Source: Bombardia bombarda
Taxonomy: Eukaryota > Ascomycota > Sordariomycetes > Sordariales > Lasiosphaeriaceae
DNA length: 64,000 nucleotides
Direction of reading: 5' to 3'
Assembly (NCBI GenBank): GCA_030512295.1
Contig: JAULSR010000004.1
Coordinates: 1 to 64,000 of the forward strand
The notes beneath the pieces are model-generated. The model saw only the letters and a program-made list of their open reading frames with translations. It was not told where the DNA came from and searched no databases. This document shows, in pieces, positions 36,513-48,093 of this stretch; within the stretch, counting starts at the first letter, position 1; each line of letters starts with the position of its first letter. The position numbers and the translations under genes were made by a program.

Positions 36513-36710
36513 GGTATTCTGTAAAGCTTTAGGGCTGTTTATGCTATGCTGTATTTGATTATACTATCTCGCTCTGGCAACAGAACAACGGCTTTTCTTT
36601 CCTGGGGCCAATCTTCCTCTCTCTTTGTTTTTTATGTTGTTGTTGTTGTTGTATTTGTGTGGATGCTGGATTGGTTCTTTGCAGTTCAGATCAGTTCAGA
36701 GAGTGGATGG

Positions 36711-36740
36711 ACAGGCAGACAGGCAGACAGGCAGACAGAC
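36711..36740. repeat. GGCAGACA short tandem repeat
   Basis: Three to four copies of an ACAGGCAG-type octamer, ending in GACAGAC. Confidence 0.8.
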
Positions 36741-37000
36741 GGTCAGCCAGCCGGCCGCCTATGGATGTGTTCTTGAGGTAGCTAGAGTTGGAGGGGGGGG
36801 TGGTGAAGGTGGATGGACAGATGGGAAGAGTGAGTGATATGACTATTTGGTGGGGCAGATGGGGGAGGGATTGAGGGAGCTGTTGATGCTGCTGATGCTG
36901 TGAATAGGTGGGTATGTTGGTTACCTGTCTGTTTTATAGAGTGAACCGTAAGTAGTGTGGTGGTTTTGTTGGTCGGGAAAGGGGGTACCCGTCTTTTTAC

Positions 37001-37160
37001 TTGTTTTCACTTGTTTTCACTTGTTTTCACTTGTTTTCACTTGTTTTCACTTGTTTTCACTTGTTTTCACTTGTTTTCACTTGTTTTCACTTGTTTTCAC
37101 TTGTTTTCACTTGTTTTCACTTGTTTTCACTTGTTTTCACTTGTTTTCACTTGTTTTCAC
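37001..37160. repeat. Perfect 16-copy 10-bp minisatellite (TTGTTTTCAC)
   Basis: The unit TTGTTTTCAC is repeated sixteen times without a single mismatch. It is flanked by a partial unit on each side (TTTTTAC before, TTG after). It lies in the intergenic space between PP1 and the Rdx gene. No unit frame contains a stop, so spurious Phe/Leu/Cys-rich ORFs cross it. Confidence 0.98.
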
Positions 37161-37979
37161 TTGGTTTTTTCTTCGATTTCTCTCCGTGGACTGGGTGGTC
37201 GATTGATGGTTGCTTAGCTGTGGTGAAAATTGGAATCTTTAACTCTGTTTTTATGTTTCTGTCTTGTTTCGTTTTCGACATTTTCGCTCTACTGCGACGT
37301 CTTATGTTTATTTTTATCTCCCACTCCTTTCTTGGTTATTGTCGTTCTTTCTACCTTTTTATCGTTTTATTCTCGTCATAGGTGCTTAGTGGGCTGGTGG
37401 TGCTGTTATTTTGCATGGTGCTGCTGCTGTCATTATTTGACTTACTTACCTACATAACCTACATACACACACAAGTGCGATCTTGCTTGGTTCCCGTGGT
37501 TGCGGTTGTGGCCATGACCCCTATCTTATGTTCATTATTCGATGAGCCACTCATTATCCTACTATAAATGCTCCAATAGTTTTTGTCCTATGTGTAGCCT
37601 TCCTGTTGCTGATTATGACATGTGTTATTGTCCCATAAGTCACTGTGCTATGAACCGGGTACTACCATCCCACAGTTAACTCTCAAGAACAAACTTCCGC
37701 TCTTTGGGCCCAAAGTCTCAAGAACTGTCTCCAGCGCGAATCTGTGTAGATCACTTTTTCAGTATTCCCTGAGAAAGGAGATGTCACTAACGTAAAGACT
37801 TAAGAGGGCACGCCGTTAAGCCTTGTACCGGCCAGGGACCAACTGTTATTCTTGCTGATCACTCATCAACATCGCCATAAGCCTAACGAGCAGGCTTCAT
37901 AAAATAGTTACTGCTTCCCCTACCCGATAATCAAACACCACCCCCTCTCACCATTCTTTCCCCATACACTCTCCCCCTT

Positions 37980-38985
37980 TTAGTTGCAGTCCTCACACTT
38001 GCCACCTTCTGCACCACCACCACCACCACCGCCCTCCTTTACACTACATGAAGCAGGAACAGTACTAGTTGTGGTCATCGTGCTGGTAGTAGCAGCATCC
38101 TTCTCATTCTCTTCCTTCTCCTGCCGCTGTGGCCCCGTCACCTCCGCTGTGCCGCCGGCGGCCTTTCCATAATTCCGATCGACATGGCCGAGATCACGGC
38201 CGGGCTGGATGACATCCCGCACGCGCCGCTTCAGCTCCTTGGTCTCGGGGAAGCCGCCTTCGGTCTTGCGGTCCCAGAGGATGCGGGTGAAGGTGGCGGT
38301 GGTTGGGATGCTTTTATTGGCGCCTTCTTCTGTTGTTGCCCCCCAGACACAGATGAAGGTGTTTGTTGTTGTTGAGGGGCCTCGTAGGTAATCTCGACAG
38401 TGAAGGCGCCGCCTGTGGCAGGCTGCAGGGCGACCTCACCGAGCGAGGTGGAAAATGTGGAGAGTAGTTCTTGGGCAAACTGTTTCGAGAGGGGGTTCCC
38501 CAAGAGAAAGGGGGTGGGTTAGTGACGTGGTAATTTATATTTGTTTGTGTGGATGGATGGATATATGTACATATGTGCTTGCATAAGGAGTTTATTAGGA
38601 GTTGGTGTTGATGATGATAACGAGCAGTTTGATGTATCTGAGCAGTTTATTTGTAAATGTTTTGAGAAAAGGAGGAGGTTGTTGTTAAGAGATGTCATTG
38701 TTAACATGGGATGGCGTCTACTGTGACAGGGTAGCATAGGGAAATAAACAGGGGAAGGGGGCTATGTTGGATGTTGTCTTTTATTGCTCTCTCTTTCCTG
38801 GCCCAAGACGGAACTTCTTGGCTGGGCTTGAAGAGAAAAGAAAAGAGACAGTTGAATATAAAGTATATGAGAAATGCCCAACATACATATGCTGCCCTCA
38901 ATAACCACTTGCACTGAGTGCAAAAGCGGATGGTGACGCGAGGTAGAGGGAATGTCCCGAATGACGACTCGGACGACGACGACAT
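37980..38985 (-). CDS. Selenoprotein-W-like (Rdx/SelWTH family) protein, one-base frameshift
   Basis: The family has a thioredoxin-like fold with a CxxC (or CxxU) redox motif; its cellular role in fungi is poorly known. Exon 1 is 38985-38887 (MSSSSESSFGTFPLPRVTIR), with the motif FCTQCKW, two cysteines and no selenocysteine. A 407-nt intron leads to exon 2 (38479-37980), starting FAQELLSTFSTSLGEVALQP, a family hallmark. Later come ILWDRKTEGGFPETKELKRR and VRDVIQPGRDLGHVDR, also hallmark. Between them the frame shifts at a C6 run (38339-38344). One added base joins SSVSGG to ATTEEGANKSIPTTATFTR and gives 199 residues. The C-terminal tail is longer than usual: Glu/Lys- and Thr-rich, then a Gly run and a second CxxC (KCEDCN). 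The gene converges on PP1. Family assignment is confident; the tail's meaning is unknown. Confidence 0.88.
38339..38344 (-). other. Frameshift at a C6 (G6 on coding strand) homopolymer
   Basis: The frame carrying FAQELLSTF ends in a stop at 38231. The conserved ILWDRKTEGG frame begins just after this run. One added G gives a continuous, family-like protein and a coding length divisible by three. Confidence 0.8.
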
Positions 38986-40293
38986 GGGGTGGCTGATCGG
39001 GCTGATGATGCCATCTGCAAGCCCTGGTCCTGGGTTCCCCGCCATCGAACAGTCCCGATGTGGATTGTCGATGCTAATGTGGAAATGAAACAAAAAACGC
39101 CTAGAACCGAAATGGTGAGACGGGAAGCAAATACTGTTTTATTGGTACGGGATAGGGTTGGTTGTCGTGACCTGCGGGAAGGACAAACTTCAATGTTAAC
39201 ACTGAGCTAGGTAGGCAGATAAGCTATTAGGTAGGTATTTGGGCGGGAACTCTGAGTAAGGGAGGTGGTGCCACCGCTGCGTCATTTGGGACAGACACTC
39301 TCTAGGGGAGACGTACAATAGGTATCTACCAAGTACTACCTACCTACCTACCCCATATACTCACTTATGGGCAGTGGAAGCCTGCAAAACCAAGACTATT
39401 TCTCTACTGATGTCTCAAACAGTCCCGCGCTACATTCATTAAGCCTAGGTACATACCTCCTTACAGATACAGTTGTAATCAATATCAATTGGACCATAGT
39501 ACATACATGCTACATACCTTGGGCACTCGTTTTACGCCATTTCAGCCCGATCACTCAAATGATACACGGTCATCAAAAGCATATAAAAAACCATAGGAAA
39601 CGTGAAAACCCTTTTTTGTATACTCTCATTTGCCTCGGTTATCGTTTCGTGAATCCATTGAAGCAAAAGGGGGCGAGCTGGGACGCGCAACGGTTGCGCG
39701 TACATGAAACATGGTATATACAATAGGTAGTGAAAAGGAGGATGACGGGTGGTGAGTGAAAGGGGGTAATAAGAAGAAGTGAAAAAAAAAAAGGATGAGG
39801 AAGATACGAAAATACAAGAATCGGGAATGCGTAAAAAGACGAGAGAAATAAAAGAAAAAAGGAAAGTATTACATGCTGAAGAGCTGCCAAGCTGCCGATG
39901 ATCCGCAGAAACGGAGGGGTATGAGTGAAGCAATTATCGCAAGGCCGCCATCATCTCGTCCCATTCAGTCCACCCCATCTCCTCCAGCCCTCATCTCATC
40001 TCCCATCATCTCCTCGATTGCGGGCGGCAGAGTTCATCTCGCGGCTTGAGCGAGTCGCATCAATAGCCTGCGGATTCTTGCTCCACCCTGCCCCTCAGTG
40101 TGTCTTCTTTTCCTTCTCGGTCAAGATAAAAAAAAGACCGAATTAGAGAAGCCAGCACTTGTGCATGCGTCCAACGCCCAAAAAAACAAACGCGAGGCAT
40201 GCCTACTCCGGAGGCTCAAAAGGACCCAACGCTAGCGGTTCGGTCCCGCCCGCGAATTTTTCTTTTTAATCGAAAATGCCCCGTAGCTCGGCA
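38986..40293. other. Intergenic, no gene seen
   Basis: This is the upstream region of the Rdx gene and the 3' flank of the G-gamma gene. A CCTA tetranucleotide tract lies at 39336-39352. I see no coding region. Confidence 0.5.
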
Positions 40294-40923
40294 CTACATG
40301 ACTACACAGCATCCGCCGCTCTGCGGCGGCGCGTACGGGTCCTCTCCTTTTGGCACGGGACCCCAGACGCTCGGCACCATGTAGTCTCGGGTGCTGTTGC
40401 AGTAGGCGATTATGCTGTCGAGAAGAAAACCCGAACCGTCAGCGACAGGAACTTGCAAATGTTCAAGTCCTCAATCAATCCTTGCTTACCTTTTGGAGGC
40501 CTGGCTGACGGGGATACGTTCCCGTTCGAGGTCTTCGCGTAGCCGATTGTTCAGCTCTGTCAAACGGCGGAGCTTGAGGTCTGCCATGCTCTGCTTGTTC
40601 TTCTTGATCTGCGACGGGTCGCCGACATCGCGCGATGTGTATTGAGGCATGTTTCTCGAGGAAGAAGCTTGGGCTTCGGCGTATGTATGCTGATTCTGTC
40701 GAGGTCGCGAGGACGATGGGGCGGATGATGAAGACGATGGACCCGCCGCGGAGGCTGAGGCTCGACCGGGTGGGCTGGAAGGCTGTGTCCGACTGTTACC
40801 ACGCTCGTGTCTCTGCGCGCGGTCGGGAGGAGTCGTCGGCAGAGGCCCTGATTGGAGTTCGCGGTAGTGTTGCTGTTGCTGCTGCTGGATTTGATGTCGC
40901 TGGTGGTGCTGCTGCTCGTACAT
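40294..40923 (-). CDS. gng1: Heterotrimeric G-protein gamma subunit
   Basis: G-gamma forms an obligate dimer with G-beta at the plasma membrane and signals in mating, development and pathogenicity. Exon 1 ends at 40490, a 75-nt intron follows, and exon 2 is 40414-40294; the junction reads VSQASK-SIIAYCNS. The core matches filamentous-ascomycete G-gamma (SMADLKLRRLTELNNRLRED, YMVPSVWGPVPKGEDPYAPP). It ends GGCCVVM: a CaaX box (CVVM, farnesylation expected) preceded by a Cys that could be palmitoylated. Starting at ATG 40650 (MPQYTSRDVGDPSQIKKNKQ) gives 93 residues, the family length. The frame stays open to another ATG at 40923, in a strong CACCATG context. That start adds 91 residues that are Gln-, Ser- and Pro-rich (184 total). 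I give the longer span but favour 40650 as the conserved start. Confidence 0.93.
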
Positions 40924-40994
40924 GGTGGTGTCAGTCTCTGGTCGTGGACACCGGGATTTTTTTCAATCTCGACGGAACGTGATGTGATGGGATG

Positions 40995-41047
40995 CGTGGT
41001 GCGGTGCGGTGCGATACGGGTGCGGTGCGGTGCGGTGCAGTGCGGTG
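40995..41047. repeat. GCGGT pentanucleotide repeat, imperfect
   Basis: Two blocks of GCGGT units are separated by GCGATACGG, 70-125 bp upstream of the longer G-gamma start. Confidence 0.85.
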
Positions 41048-42259
41048 AGAGAGAAAGTGTGTGGCCCCCAACGCCCAACGCCCGCAGCGACGCCCCCCCT
41101 GTGCCAATCGATCGTCGACGTGATCAACCTCTGGGCTGATTGCTAATCGGGAAGGCTCGCAGCCCGATTGTGCCACGAAGTTATGGGTGCGAATGAGAGA
41201 GCCAAAGGCTGCGCGGGGCAGGCGGCTGCCACTTACCTAGAGAGAGGCCGTAGCTATCGCTGTCGCTGTCGCTGTCGTTGTCGTACGGATCCCGACGAGG
41301 TACGATTGACTGGTATGCGATCTGCTAAATGCTGGGAGTGAGCAGCGGGTGGACGGACTGGTGTGATGAGCCGTCGGGGTCGCGGGAGGAAGGGGGTCAA
41401 CTCAGCAGGCCAGTGGCCAGTGCGCGCTGCTGTTCCAGCGAGGGAAAGCAAATGAGACGACAGGGGGGCTTATATTACCTAGTCCCGTTAGCCCCATACA
41501 CCCCCAGATATGCATCCGGCCGCCGCGCCTTTTTTTCCTTCTGGGCTTAGGTAACCCAAGCTATTCAACCTCTTCCCTTTGCGATCGATTCATGTTCCGG
41601 TCATGGACTACACAGAGCCTCAAACTCTCAACAGCACGCCAGCTACTCAGTCAGACATACGAATAAACAACATGCAAGCTAGGGAGGCTGCCCCTTGATT
41701 GCACGGGCTCGCTGGGAATGATGATGCAAGAACAAGCATCGAGTCCCTTTTTCTGCTTCGTAACTCTCCAAGGTGCGTCCCCGTGGGTCCAGCCAACCCT
41801 GCAACTTCCATTCTTTTCGCGCTTCAATTTGTTTCAACTTACCAGGTATCTTCCACAAACGCCCTGGTACATGCATATGCCTGCATGCATATCGGGTTAA
41901 CCAGTGGCTACTCAGGAGAGAACCGCCGTCGGGGAGGTCAAAGTGCGAGGCGAGACCCAAATAGGCCGGCCCCACTTCGTACATAATAAGTTTGGTGATG
42001 ACGAGACTTTTGTGGAATTACGCGTAGAACTTAGAACTGCAAATCTTGCACTCGGAAAAAGCTCACCCACAGCAAAATATCCGTACCTACCTGTCTAGCT
42101 CTGGGTGCCTGCGTCGGATTCGACCAAACTTTCTGCACCTTAACAAAGGCAAAGTTTAGTATTGTCTGGCTTTTTATGCCTAATAGCTGTCGCGCCCAGT
42201 CCCGGGGCCTTTCTTTATCCCATATCGTAGATCGTAGATACACTTACTTGATGACGCAA

Positions 42260-42267
42260 TCACGTGA
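42260..42267. promoter_or_regulatory. TCACGTGA palindrome (E-box-like) in the eIF3a upstream region
   Basis: A perfect 8-bp palindrome. TCACGTGA is the classic site of Cbf1-type bHLH factors in fungi. A role here is inferred from position. Confidence 0.4.
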
Positions 42268-42478
42268 CTTACGGATAATTTAAGCCCACAAATTCAGCAA
42301 ATCGTGCCTTCCCCCAGTCAGGGCTTTCGTTACCACTTCTCCACGAGGCAACAAAAATCTTAGGATTAGGACAGCGACAGTCAAGTTATCGGCATCTACA
42401 CCCGCCGTCTTGCGCTGCTCCTCCCACAGCCATTAAAGCTCCCCACGACCTGCGCCGAGCAGAGGAGTTTTGCCCATC

Positions 42479-45400
42479 ATGGTATGTCTGTCGGACCCGC
42501 GCGACCGTTTGGCGCCGCTGCCCCTCTTCAGTTTCCGTCCCTCCCTTTCATCTGTCAGAGTCAGGCAGACCGCCTGCACTGCATTCAGTGCAGTGCATCC
42601 AGCCAGTCTTCAATGCATCACCACCACCCGCCATCTTCGCGCCCTCTCGCGCCTCCTCGCCCTCGACCATCGACTGTCGGTAGAATCATGATCAACTAAT
42701 AGTGCTACAGCCTCCTCCGCCTCATCAAAAACCCGAAAATGTCCTGAAGCGCGCCCACGAGCTCATCGGGGTCAACCAGGCCCCCGCGGCTCTGACCCTA
42801 CTCCACGAGCACATCACCTCGAAGCGATCCCGCAATGTCCCCATCGCGTCGCTCGAACCTGTTATGGTTCTATTGGTCGAGTTGTCGGTAGAGCAAAAGA
42901 AGGGCAAGCTTGCCAAGGACGCCTTATACCAATACAAGAATATCGCACAGAACACCAACGTTGGCACAATAGAGGTTTGTGTCTCCCGAGCAACATGCCC
43001 TTGGCATCCCTCTGTCCCCCTTTGAGCGTCTTCTAACAGCTACTAGTTGGTTTTGAAAAAATTCATCGAGTTGGCCGCCGAGAAGGTTACGGTCGCTCAG
43101 GCGAAGGCCGATGAGGTACAATCGACCATCGAGGCCACCACAGGATCTGCCAGCGTCGAGGATCTCGAGGCTAGCGAGACCCCCGAGTCCATTCTTCTTG
43201 CTACCGTCTCGGGAGAGCAGTCTCGGGACCGTACCGATCGTGCCATTGTCACCCCTTGGCTGAAGTTTCTCTGGGAGGCGTACCGTACCGTACTTGACAT
43301 CCTCAGAAACAATGCTCGTCTAGAGATCCTCTACCAGAGCACCGCCATGCAGGCATTTGACTTCTGCCTCAAGTACACCCGCAAGACTGAGTTCCGCCGC
43401 CTCTGCGAGCTCCTCCGCAATCATGTCCAGACCGCTGCCAAGTATTCGGCTCAGATGCATGCTATTAACTTGAACGACCCTGATACTCTGCAGCGTCACT
43501 TGGAGACCCGATTCCAGCAGCTTAATGTTGCTGTTGAGCTGGAGCTCTGGCAGGAGGCTTTCCGCAGCGTTGAAGATATCCATACCCTTCTCAACTTGAG
43601 CAAGCGCCCCGCAAAGAACATCATGATGGCCAACTACTACGAGAAGCTCACCCGTATTTTCCTGGTCGGCGAGAACTATCTATTCCACGCTGCCGCCTGG
43701 TCCAGGTACTACAGCCTGCTCCGCCAGTCTGCCGCTCTTGTCGCATCTGGACAGAGCAAGAAGGCCGATAACCCGCCATCCAGCGAGGCCGATCTGCAGA
43801 AGGCTGCTACATTCGTCATCCTCTCCGCCCTGTCAATTCCCGTCATCAGCACTTCGCGCTCCCGTGGTGCCATGGTCGACTTTGATGAGGCCCGCAAGAA
43901 CAAGAACTCGCGCCTGACACACCTCCTTGGCATGTCTGCAGCCCCTACCCGTGCTGGTTTGTTCCGTGACGCCCTATCCAAGTCTCTTCTCAGACGAGCC
44001 CGCCCCCAAATTCGTGATCTCTACAACATCCTCGAAGTTGATTTCCACCCTCTTTCCATCTGCCAGAAGATCTCCCCGATTCTCGCCCAGATTGGTGCGG
44101 ACGACGAGATGCAGAAGTACATCCTTCCTCTGCAGCAGGTTATTCTTACACGACTTTTCCAGCAGCTGTCTCAGGTATACGAGACGGTCGACGTCGAGTT
44201 CGTTGAGAGCTTGGCACAATTCCCCGAGCCTTTCCAGGTTACCCGTGGCACAATTGAGAAGTTTATCATGAACGGCAACAAGAAGGGAGACCTCGCTGTT
44301 CGCATGGACCACGCCACCGGTGTCTTGAGCTTCGACGCCGACGTCTTTTCTTCCGCCAAGGCTGCTCATGCCGGCTCCGGCGCCGGGTCGGCTGAGAGCG
44401 AGACCGGCTCAGTTCAGCGTCTGCAGAGCACACCCTCGCAGATTGTCCGTTCCCAGCTTACCCGCCTCGCCGACGTTCTTTACACTACATGCCGCTACAT
44501 CGATCCTACTTTCAACGAGGCTCGTATCAAGGCTCGTGATGCTGCTCTCTCGCGTGCCAAGGCTGGCGCCGAGAAGGAGCACCTTGAGGTGCTCGCCCGC
44601 AAGGAGGTGATCCAGAAGCGCAAGGAGAAGGCTTCTGAGGAGCAAGCCCAGAAGGAGAAGGAGGTTGCCAAGAAGAAGGCCATCCAGGAGCAGCTTCTGC
44701 AACAAGCCGAGGCCAACAGACTGGCTGAGGAGCAGAAGATCCGGGAGACGAAGCGGATGCAGAGCGAGCGCGAGCAGATCAAGAGGAAGGAGGTTGAGAG
44801 CATGCTCAAGGACATGAAGCTCGATGACCTTGAGGGTGAGGATCTCGAGAACCTCGACACCAACAAGATCCGCATGATCAAGCTCCAGCAGCTTGAGCGT
44901 GAGAAGAACACCATTGCTGAGAAGCTCCGTGTTACTGGAAAGCGTCTCGACCATCTGGAGCGCGCTTTCCGGAAGGAGGAGGCGAAGAAGCTTCCCGAAG
45001 ATTATGCCCAGCAGCGCGAGCGTGACCTTAAGGCATATGAGCTTGTTAAGGCCCAGACGCTGAAAGAGTCGGAGCTGAAGCACAAGGCGGATGTTGAACT
45101 CAAGCACCGCCTTACTCGCCTCATGCCCTTCTACGAGAGATTCAAGCACGACATGGAGAAGGGACGTCGTGATGAGTTTGAGAAGCGTCGTCGCGATGCT
45201 GAGCGGGAGCTGGAGAAGCAGGTCAATGCTCGGCGGAAGGAGGCGCGCGAGAAGGCGATCCGGGAGAAGCGGGAGCGTGAGGAGAAGGAGCGTGCGCTTC
45301 GCGAGGCTGAGGAGCACGCTGAGAGAGAGAAGGAGGAGGAGAGGAAACGACAAGAAGCCCGGAGAGAGGAGATGGCCAGACTCAAGGAGGAGAAGGAGAA

Positions 45401-46040
45401 GGAGCGTGAGAAGCTCAAGGAGATTGCTGCCCGCCAGTTGCAGCGTGAGGAGGAGGCCATGGCCAGGCGCAAGGCCGAGAAGGCTGCCACAAGTGCACCC
45501 ACCAGAAGAGAGTTGCCCGTGGACCGTGCCGAGCCTGCCGGCGTCGCACCACCAAGACTGCCTCTCGTTGGCACCAAGCCCAGCTGGAGAGAGCGTGAGC
45601 AACAAAAGGCTGCTTCAGGCCAGGCTTCCGCAGAGACGGCGGCGCCCGCGCCCATCCCTGTGCGCGCCGCTCCTCCCGTCATGGAGCGCACCGAATCCAG
45701 TGACAGACCCTCAGCTGACAGCAGGCCTGTCGCTGGACCCCCGCGTCTCGCCCTTGCTGGCACCAAGCCCAGCTGGCGTGAGAGGGAGGCAGCCCGGCTT
45801 GCGGCTGGAGGCGCCCCTGCTGCCTCTGCGCCGGCTCTTGAGCGCAATGGCCCTCCTCCTCGGGTTGCATCGGGTCGTGGTATTCCCATTGAGCGGGTAG
45901 CGTCTGGACGTGGTGAGGCCAGCAAGGAGATCTCTAGAGAGGCGAACCCTGCCCCCCCAGCAGAGCCGCTGAAGGCGAGCGGTGGACCAGGAAAGTACGT
46001 GCCCAAGTTCAGACGGGGCGGTGACGCTGGAGGCAACTAG
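42479..46040 (+). CDS. tif32: Eukaryotic translation initiation factor 3 subunit A (eIF3a)
   Basis: eIF3a is the largest scaffold of the eIF3 complex on the 40S ribosome during initiation. Exon 1 (42479-42481) is just the ATG. Exon 2 is 42711-42974 ([20 protein letters not shown]) and exon 3 is 43047-46040; introns of 229 and 72 nt are in phase 0, for 1,086 residues. The N-terminal half is helical and fits the spectrin-like and PCI regions ([43 protein letters not shown] about 340-510). From about 590 to 880 it is a long highly charged Glu/Lys/Arg coiled coil. The tail contains two copies of a [10 protein letters not shown] motif (about residues 930 and 992), each in a Pro/Ala-rich segment, and ends in a basic patch ([10 protein letters not shown]). 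Antisense frames across the charged region are long but are codon-bias shadows. Confidence 0.96.
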
Positions 46041-47030
46041 AGTGTGCGCTTTTGGCGAATTGACTTGCCATTTTCCACACGCTCGTTTGTTGGGATTTGG
46101 AGTTGGGGGTTTGTCCTCTCCTTTACGAGGCTCATGTAGAATAGCATCACGTAATGGGGGGAAAAGTGCAGCTTAGACTGGAAAACATGGGAACGTTTCC
46201 TTATTGCGTCTTGCTCTGCTGCGAACTCATTGCCTCTTTCGTAGATTGTTTATTTTGACACTTTGTTTCCTTTTCGATTTCTAAGCTATTTATGCTGATG
46301 GATGAATTTGTTCAAGACTGGTGTCGGCTGCGGCAGTTCCTGCCGTTTGTTGGGCGCTTTTTAAAACTCTGAAGGATTATGTTACTTTAGGTATTTAGTA
46401 CCTATGCATCCATCCTTCTTTAAACTTCGTTCTTTCTCACTTGTCTCGTGAGTCCATTTGTTGCAACAAGTGAGCTTTACGAAGTAGGAAGGCATTTATT
46501 TCATAGGTTCTCCATTCCAACCTTTTTTCTTCAGCCGTCTATCTGCCTGTTTGCTGTGCAAGCAGACAAAGGCAAGCAAAAGACAAGAAGACAAGAACGA
46601 CAAAAACACGCGCACACACAGACACACTAGCGGGCCTTGTTGCATAGTATTATTGACGTTAGCTCACAAGCAAGGGCGGAGGCGCAGGCAGATATAATTT
46701 TGTTTTCTGGACCGTGACGGTGGTGGTGGTCTGGTCACCGGAATGGCGGGCTGTGGGGAGCTATATAGGGAAGTGATCGACACACCACACCACTGCCCAA
46801 TTGTTGGTGGTTGGGGACCCCGAAATCGCAAAATGCAACTGCAGGCAGCAAGCAAGCAAGCACTGCGGTGAGGTGATGTAGGCGGGGAATGGTCTAGATC
46901 TTGCTCAATTCTATTTTATGCGCTGTGTGACTTTGGGATTACTATACTTCTTGGAGGAGTTGAGTATAGGTAGGTAGGAATACGTATGAGGTGCGGATAG
47001 ATCGACAAAACATGGGGTCCAGGTGCTGCT

Positions 47031-47051
47031 GCGAGTGCGAGTGCGAGTGCG
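47031..47051. repeat. GCGAGT hexanucleotide repeat
   Basis: Three tandem GCGAGT units. Confidence 0.85.
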
Positions 47052-47525
47052 GGATCTCTCATCCGGGGGGATGGTTCCTTCCCCTTTGAAGAAGTAGAAG
47101 AGAAATCCTGCAAAAGACTTTGCCGCTTTCAGAGCTGTATCTCTGAGTTTTGTAGTCACCAATTGCCCGGAGTAAACAAGTGGTGTTTTTTTATAGCACT
47201 ACTAGGTAGGTCGGAAATATTTGTGTTGGCGGGAGTGAGAAATGTCTAGGTTGGTGAGTTAGCGGGTGGAAAACGGGAAGAAGAGACGGGAGACGGGAAA
47301 GCTAGCAGTAGCAGCAGATCATCTGATCCAGAACTAAGGCAGGTTCTGTTATAGTGAGAGACGTGATGTTGTGATAATGAGGCAGTGTGACAACAACTGG
47401 ACAACCTTTTGGAGTCTATCTGTCTGTCTATCTCTTATGCGCGTGCTTTACCAGCGAGTTGGGTGAAACAAAAACGGCTTTATTTCCCTTCCTATTGGTG
47501 TCGTGTGTACCGATTGCACATCTTG

Positions 47526-47543
47526 TTTTTTTTTTTTTTTTTT
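47526..47543. repeat. T18 homopolymer
   Basis: Eighteen consecutive T in intergenic DNA. Confidence 0.85.
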
Positions 47544-48093
47544 CACTGTGCTTGTCTGTGACGTGCGTGAACATATCTCGAGGTAAGTGTGGAGGAGGGA
47601 CGGAGCATGTAAGATGGCGGTTCCCCGCCTGGGAAGGAAGTCTAGCCGGGGACAAACATGATCAGTGGTCATTGTTATTATTACCTGGAGAGGAGACGAG
47701 ATTTTGCGTGCACGGTGCATACGGCGTTGCTCACAGATGCCGTCCGTTCCTGACCGCTGAACACTGTCAAGTGGGTGGGTGGACGGTGGACGGTAGACGC
47801 GCCATGGACTACAATCTGCGATTCTGCGCCTGTTCGGACTTAGGTTGTTTTGGTGGCGTGGTGGTTGTGGTTATGGCTTATCAGGCATGTACAAGGTCTG
47901 TAAATCAAGTTAGTGTAGCCAGGGTTACCAGTGCAGGATAAGTATGATTGACAGCGTTACTAACAGAACTTGCCGCATTGGTACTTACCCACCGCCAATG
48001 AGTCGGATGGTCTTTGCCCCAGGCACTGACCAGCCTGACAGGTACGAGGGCAATTTCACGGCACTGCACTGCAACTGCAAGCCGCTGGAAAAG

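Larger units (their letters stand above)
35677..37979. other. Intergenic region containing a minisatellite
   Basis: No gene is supported between the PP1 stop and the convergent Rdx gene. It contains T16 (36497-36512), a GGCAGACA repeat (36711-36740) and the 10-bp minisatellite at 37001-37160. Confidence 0.55.
40924..42478. promoter_or_regulatory. Divergent intergenic region between G-gamma and eIF3a
   Basis: The two genes are transcribed away from each other. A GGTGC pentanucleotide repeat (40995-41047) lies just upstream of the G-gamma start, and a TCACGTGA palindrome (42260-42267) lies about 210 bp before the eIF3a ATG. No gene is supported in between. Confidence 0.5.

Noticed and set aside
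36955..37381. Long Phe/Leu/Cys-rich ORFs across the minisatellite
   Set aside because: They arise because the 10-bp unit has no stop in these frames; three overlapping frames are equally open.
44409..46036. Long antisense ORFs (398 and 301 codons) opposite eIF3a
   Set aside because: Leu- or Ser/Arg-rich mirror images of a charged Glu/Lys coiled coil with strong codon bias.
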